The notes under the pieces are model-generated. The model did no database searches and was not told where the DNA came from. It was given only the letters and a program-made list of their open reading frames with translations. From assembly GCF_002965065.1 (NCBI RefSeq), contig NZ_PTRE01000069.1, positions 1 to 64,000 of the forward strand: a DNA stretch of 64,000 nucleotides, written 5' to 3'. The number at the start of each line of letters is the position of its first letter. The first letter of the stretch is position 1. The translations under genes and the position numbers were made by a program. Of the stretch, positions 60,656 to 64,000 are shown in pieces. Origin of the DNA: Escherichia sp. MOD1-EC7003 (lineage in GTDB: Bacteria > Pseudomonadota > Gammaproteobacteria > Enterobacterales > Enterobacteriaceae).

Positions 60656-61477
60656 TTATTTTTGCGACAGTTGATCCAGCCTGTCGCGAAAACCGGTCAC
60701 AGAAATGGCCCGGTTATCGGCGCGCCAGCGATCTTTCGCAGCAGGAGCCGAACTTTGCACCCCAATTAACTGCCAGCCGTCATCGGTATGTAACATCAGA
60801 GGCGAACCGCTGTCACCCGGCAAGGTATCGCACTGATGTGACATCACTGACGTTTGCGCCCAGCCAGTCACTATACAGTTTTGATGACTGTACAACGTAT
60901 CGAGATGATCTTCAGGGTATCCCGCCTGAGTCACTTTACGACCTGCCGCTTTTAATGCGGCGGTAAGCGCGGCTTTATCTCCCTCAAATAACGGTAACGG
61001 TGTAATGCCAGAAGGGGGATTACGTAGCACAATCAAACCGAAGTCCCACGGCGCTGCTGCGGGAGGAACTATCCAGCCATCCCCATCTGCCTTTAACCTC
61101 TTTCCCAGTGTCGGATCAACGCGGCCTTCTATGTCGTGGATCTCATAGCGCCAAAGACCTTTATTCGACACAAAACGTAGCGCCACCGCTTTATCCGCTT
61201 TACCCTTTGGCGGCGTCAATAAACAGTGTCCTGCTGTTAATGCCAGATTGGGTGCTATCAGCGTCGCCGTACATAAATTGCCGCTGGCCGTTTCCAGTTG
61301 TCCAACCGCATCCCACGGTGATTGGGTCGTGTCATTCACTGGCACACGATCATCATGACCAAAAAACAGGGTGCTGACCTCATCATTTGCCGATTTGGCA
61401 ACGTCTGGTTTATCTGCAAACACAAAAGCAGACGTCAAACTAATTGCACCCAACACTACAGCAATGGTTGTACGCAT
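60656..61477 (-). CDS. ydgD: Trypsin-like periplasmic serine protease family protein YdgD
   Basis: The 273-residue protein has a signal peptide (residues 1-21, ending FVFA). Its chymotrypsin/V8-type domain has catalytic His in TAGHCLL, Asp in WDFGLIVL and Ser in [11 protein letters not shown]. Four Cys residues may form two disulfides. It resembles glutamyl endopeptidases and other secreted enterobacterial proteases. In K-12 its transcript is under acid and RstA-related control, close to asr and ydgU. The substrate is unknown. Confidence 0.93.
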   Translation of the reverse strand: MRTTIAVVLGAISLTSAFVFADKPDVAKSANDEVSTLFFGHDDRVPVNDTTQSPWDAVGQLETASGNLCTATLIAPNLALTAGHCLLTPPKGKADKAVALRFVSNKGLWRYEIHDIEGRVDPTLGKRLKADGDGWIVPPAAAPWDFGLIVLRNPPSGITPLPLFEGDKAALTAALKAAGRKVTQAGYPEDHLDTLYSHQNCIVTGWAQTSVMSHQCDTLPGDSGSPLMLHTDDGWQLIGVQSSAPAAKDRWRADNRAISVTGFRDRLDQLSQK

Positions 61478-61576
61478 ATCACACTCTGGTGGGTAATTAT
61501 GATTATTAAAAGCAAACCCTCATAAATACTATAGACGGGACGGGATGAAAGTGGGAGTAAAATCAGATAACTACGA

Positions 61577-61660
61577 TCAGGAAAGATAAAAACGGGCGGC
61601 AATCAGTGCGCATAAAATAAGGATGATAAGAATGAACTCAAAGCGATAACGGCCCACCAT
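61577..61660 (-). CDS. ydgU: Small membrane protein YdgU
   Basis: A 27-codon ORF starts MVGRYRFEFILIILIL and ends ARFYLS. It agrees with K-12 YdgU, a single-helix protein (about residues 8-24) encoded downstream of asr. The ribosome-binding site GGAGGGTAG is very strong. It is co-oriented with asr, 92 bases downstream, and separated by a hairpin that may partly terminate the asr transcript. Its function is unknown. Confidence 0.9.
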   Translation of the reverse strand: MVGRYRFEFILIILILCALIAARFYLS

Positions 61661-61678
61661 ACTACCCTCCGCTAAAGG

Positions 61679-61707
61679 CGGTGCTAAACGTTACCCGCTT
61701 AGCACCG
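61679..61707 (-). terminator. Hairpin between asr and ydgU
   Basis: CGGTGCTAA and TTAGCACCG form a perfect nine-base stem with an eleven-base loop. There is no T-run on the minus strand, so it may be an attenuator or processing site within the asr-ydgU transcript. Confidence 0.6.
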
Positions 61708-61752
61708 TAATTTTCAGGCGCGAGGGGGCGCGCCAGCATTACTGTTGAAAAC

Positions 61753-62061
61753 TTACGCTGCGGGTTGTGCAGCAGGTTTTGCCGGTTGCTGATGGCTGTG
61801 TTTCTTGGCGTGTTTCTTCGCTGCCTGGGCTTTTTGTTCAGGGGCTTTCTGTTCAGGTTTCGCATTTTTATGATGCTTTTTAGCCGCCTGCGCTTTCTGG
61901 GCAGGTGCTGCTTTATGCTGTTTTTTATGATGTGTAGTTTTCGCAGGTGCTGCTTTGGTGGTCGTCGCAGTCGGAGCAGGTGTGGTCGCAGTCTCTGCAG
62001 CAAAGGCGGCAGAAGACAGACCCATAGCAGCGGCAACAACCAGAGCTAATACTTTTTTCAT
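61753..62061 (-). CDS. asr: Acid-shock protein Asr
   Basis: Asr is strongly induced at low pH through RstBA and PhoBR in K-12. The 102-residue precursor has a signal peptide ([21 protein letters not shown]). It is then almost entirely Ala, Lys, His, Gln, Thr and Pro, with repeated KKH and AQAAKKH motifs. The basic, intrinsically disordered chain is processed and acts in the periplasm to protect proteins. The start at 62061 is chosen; nine upstream codons are open but lack the signal. Confidence 0.95.
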   Translation of the reverse strand: MKKVLALVVAAAMGLSSAAFAAETATTPAPTATTTKAAPAKTTHHKKQHKAAPAQKAQAAKKHHKNAKPEQKAPEQKAQAAKKHAKKHSHQQPAKPAAQPAA

Positions 62062-62330
62062 TGTCATACCCTCAATTTGTTTTTTCATTTAACCCCACTG
62101 CGGGGCCGTTGAAATAACTATATCCCGGGGTATGGCAGATTTCCGTGAGTGGTTGGTTTCAGCGTGTAACGATATGTACAAACGCTGAAAAATTACAACA
62201 TTGATAATAACGTATTGTGACTTAAGGAAAATTTAGCTACCAATAATAGTAGTCTTGCGCGGATTAACTATTTTACTACTTACAAAGCAGTAGAATCACT
62301 GCGCATCAGTAATAAATGACACACAGCAAA

Positions 62331-62435
62331 ATGAATCCGTTTATTTGGGTATTTATAATCCTGATGATGCTAGACGCGCTGCGGGAATTGGCTGGCGCTT
62401 CGTCTATTTTAGGATGGCTATTAACGTTGGTTTGA
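62331..62435 (+). CDS. Candidate 34-residue membrane peptide between asr and ynfM
   Basis: An ATG-started ORF of 34 codons encodes MNPFIWVFIILMMLDAL and later SSILGWLLTLV, two short hydrophobic stretches with a charged centre. It ends six bases before a strong bidirectional terminator, which would suit a real transcript on this strand. The upstream sequence (CACACAGCAAA) is a poor ribosome-binding site, and I do not recognise the peptide. It may be an unannotated small protein or chance. Confidence 0.4.
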   Translation: MNPFIWVFIILMMLDALRELAGASSILGWLLTLV

Positions 62436-62441
62436 GCAGGC

Positions 62442-62484
62442 AATAAGTCCGGACGGGGATATTTACCCCGATCCGGACTTATTT
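62442..62484. terminator. Bidirectional terminator before ynfM end
   Basis: AATAAGTCCGGA and TCCGGACTTATT pair, extended by CGGGG/CCCCG, around a short A/T loop. This gives a stem of at least sixteen bases flanked by T-runs on both strands. It lies at the ynfM stop and just after the 34-codon ORF. Confidence 0.92.
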
Positions 62485-62485
62485 T

Positions 62486-63739
62486 TCAGACGTGCAGACG
62501 ACGATGCAAACGCGTCCCGACCAACAGAGCAATAACCAGCATCAAAGCAATAAATGCGCCGACGCCGTTCCAGCCATAGTTATGCCAGAAAATACCACCC
62601 AGCGTCCCGGCAATACTCGACCCCAGATAGTAACTGAACAGATACAGCGAGGAGGCCTGGCCTTTGGCGCGTTTTGCACGAGGACCGATCCAGCTGCTGG
62701 CGACTGAGTGGGCTGCGAAGAATCCGGCTGAGAAGAGCAACATTCCGGCAAAGATCAGCCACAGTGAGCTGAATAAAGTCATCAGTAAACCAAACAGCAT
62801 AACCCCCGTCGAAAACAACATCACCGGACCGCGCCCATAGCGGGTGGTCATGGTTCCGGCTTTAGGGGAGCTCCATGTACCGGTTAAGTAAGCCAGCGAT
62901 AATAGGCCAACCACGGTCTGACTGACATGCCAGGGGGAGAGCATCAAGCGATAGCCGATGTAATTAAACAGCGTGACGAACGCCCCCATTAGCAAAAAAC
63001 CTTCTGCGAACAATAACGGTAATCCCCGGTCACGCCAGTGCAGACGAAAGTTGATAAACAACGTCTTAGGCCGCAGCGAAGTCGGGCGAAAATGGCGTGA
63101 TTCCGGGAGTATCCTCCAGAACATCAACGCAGAGGCCAGGGCGAAACAGCCGATTGCCGCCAGTGCAATTCGCCAGTTGAAAAAGTCCGTGAAGACACCG
63201 CTTATTAAGCGTCCGCTCATGCCGCCAATTGAGTTGCCGCTGATATACAACCCCATCGAAAAGGCCACAAAACTGGGGTGGATCTCCTCGCTAAGATAAG
63301 TCATGCCAACAGCTGCCACGCCACTTAACGAAAGTCCAATCAAGGCGCGCATAATCAAAATGCCGTGCCAGCTGGTCATCATTGTCGAAAGTAACGTACA
63401 AATGGAAGCCAACAGAAGCGCCGTTACCATCACTGGTTTGCGACCAATGGCATCGGATAGCGGGCCAGTAAACAGCAAACCGATAGCCAACATCGCCGTG
63501 GAAATGGACAGTGAAATACTACTGTTCGCGGGTGTTAAGCCAAACTCCTGCGAAAGAACCGGAAGGATAGGTTGCACACAATAGAGAAGTGCGAAGGTTG
63601 CCAGTCCGGCAGAGAACAGCGCCAGGGTGACGCGCATAAATTGCGGCGTACCGCGTTTAATAAATTGATTTGGCTGAGAAATGCTTTGCTTGTCAGTGTC
63701 GCTTGCCGGAGCGCCATCAACAGTTGTAGTACGGCTCAC
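62486..63739 (-). CDS. ynfM: MFS transporter YnfM
   Basis: The 417-residue major facilitator protein has about twelve helices. It has the A-like motif LSDAIGRKPVMVTAL after helix 2 and, in the second half, YGRGPVMLF. The N-terminus is a 30-residue polar tail. It is usually called an arabinose efflux-type or YnfM inner-membrane transporter. Reports have linked it to export of sugars or drugs, and the substrate is uncertain. It is divergent from the LysR gene ynfL. Confidence 0.93.
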   Translation of the reverse strand: MSRTTTVDGAPASDTDKQSISQPNQFIKRGTPQFMRVTLALFSAGLATFALLYCVQPILPVLSQEFGLTPANSSISLSISTAMLAIGLLFTGPLSDAIGRKPVMVTALLLASICTLLSTMMTSWHGILIMRALIGLSLSGVAAVGMTYLSEEIHPSFVAFSMGLYISGNSIGGMSGRLISGVFTDFFNWRIALAAIGCFALASALMFWRILPESRHFRPTSLRPKTLFINFRLHWRDRGLPLLFAEGFLLMGAFVTLFNYIGYRLMLSPWHVSQTVVGLLSLAYLTGTWSSPKAGTMTTRYGRGPVMLFSTGVMLFGLLMTLFSSLWLIFAGMLLFSAGFFAAHSVASSWIGPRAKRAKGQASSLYLFSYYLGSSIAGTLGGIFWHNYGWNGVGAFIALMLVIALLVGTRLHRRLHV

Positions 63740-63845
63740 TTGAAATCCTTGCTAAATATGCCTGTGGATCAGGCGTATGCATAGGGTAGGAAAATCGAAT
63801 TGTTCTGTCTAATATATTAATAATCTCAAATAAGATGTTTTAAAT

Positions 63846-64000
63846 ATGAATATTGAGCTTCGTCATCTCCGTTACTTTGTTGCTGTTGCGGAGGAGCTAC
63901 ATTTCGGGCGCGCGGCTGCCCGCCTGAACATTTCGCAACCGCCGCTAAGTCAGCAGATTCAGGCGCTGGAGCAACAAATTGGTGCCCGACTGCTGGCACG
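63846..64000 (+). CDS. ynfL: LysR-family regulator YnfL, 5' part
   Basis: The first 51 codons of a LysR-type regulator, cut by the window edge. The helix-turn-helix is visible: [42 protein letters not shown]. It is divergent from ynfM by 106 bases, the usual layout for a regulator and its target. The ligand and targets are unknown. Confidence 0.95.
   Translation, partial: MNIELRHLRYFVAVAEELHFGRAAARLNISQPPLSQQIQALEQQIGARLLA

Overview
The window is about 64 kb of enterobacterial chromosome. Almost every gene matches, in order and usually in length, the replication-terminus region of Escherichia coli K-12 between mdtK and ynfL. The proteins are close to, but not identical with, the K-12 versions as I remember them. 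Together with a deleted uid (beta-glucuronidase) operon, this suggests an Escherichia outside typical E. coli, such as an E. albertii- or E. fergusonii-like lineage. Species identity cannot be settled without a search. A TerB replication-arrest site at the tus promoter confirms the terminus location.

Layout. 1-950: a truncated IS630-family transposase and a broken unidentified gene. 0.95-8 kb: mdtK, riboflavin synthase, cfa, punC/punR and purR. 8.2-15.5 kb: small protein YnhF, a decayed ydhP, stress and redox genes (sodB, mepH, grxD, rnt, gloA-nemA-nemR), ydhL and ydhF. 15.5-20.3 kb: sodC, the ydhIJK efflux genes, slyA and slyB. 20.6-25.8 kb: anmK, mliC, pdxH, tyrS, pdxY and gstA. 25.9-35.5 kb: dtpA, then ydgK-rsxABCDGE-nth, cnu and blr. 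35.8-42.8 kb: ydgJ, add, malY/malX/malI and uidR. 43-50.2 kb: ydgA, manA, fumA, fumC and tus. 50.3-56 kb: rstAB, ydgC, folM, ydgI and ydgH. 56.5-64 kb: pntAB, the mdtU leader peptide with mdtJI, ydgD, ydgU, asr, ynfM and the start of ynfL.

How the genes work together. Redox and electrophile defence recur: SodB, SodC, GrxD, NemA/GloA under NemR, the Rsx electron-transfer complex that resets SoxR, PntAB, and fumarases A and C. Vitamin B6 metabolism (pdxH, pdxY) flanks tyrS. Purine control (PurR, PunR/PunC) and adenosine deaminase sit in the same terminus segment. Membrane and envelope functions (MdtK, DtpA, MdtJI, SlyB, MepH, Cfa, YdgH) fill much of the rest.

The most informative signal is gene loss. 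Against the K-12 order, ydhP, lhr, hdhA, uidA-uidB-uidC and tqsA are missing. Three of these losses leave readable scars: a shrunken, frameshifted ydhP; the uidA upstream region joined directly to the last codons of uidC; and the last six to eight codons of tqsA beside pntB. The uid repressor gene uidR survives intact with a perfect palindrome upstream. I found no CRISPR array, prophage, tRNA or rRNA gene, and no clearly new multi-gene system. The novel candidates are one 34-codon membrane-peptide ORF between asr and ynfM and the interrupted ORF beside mdtK.
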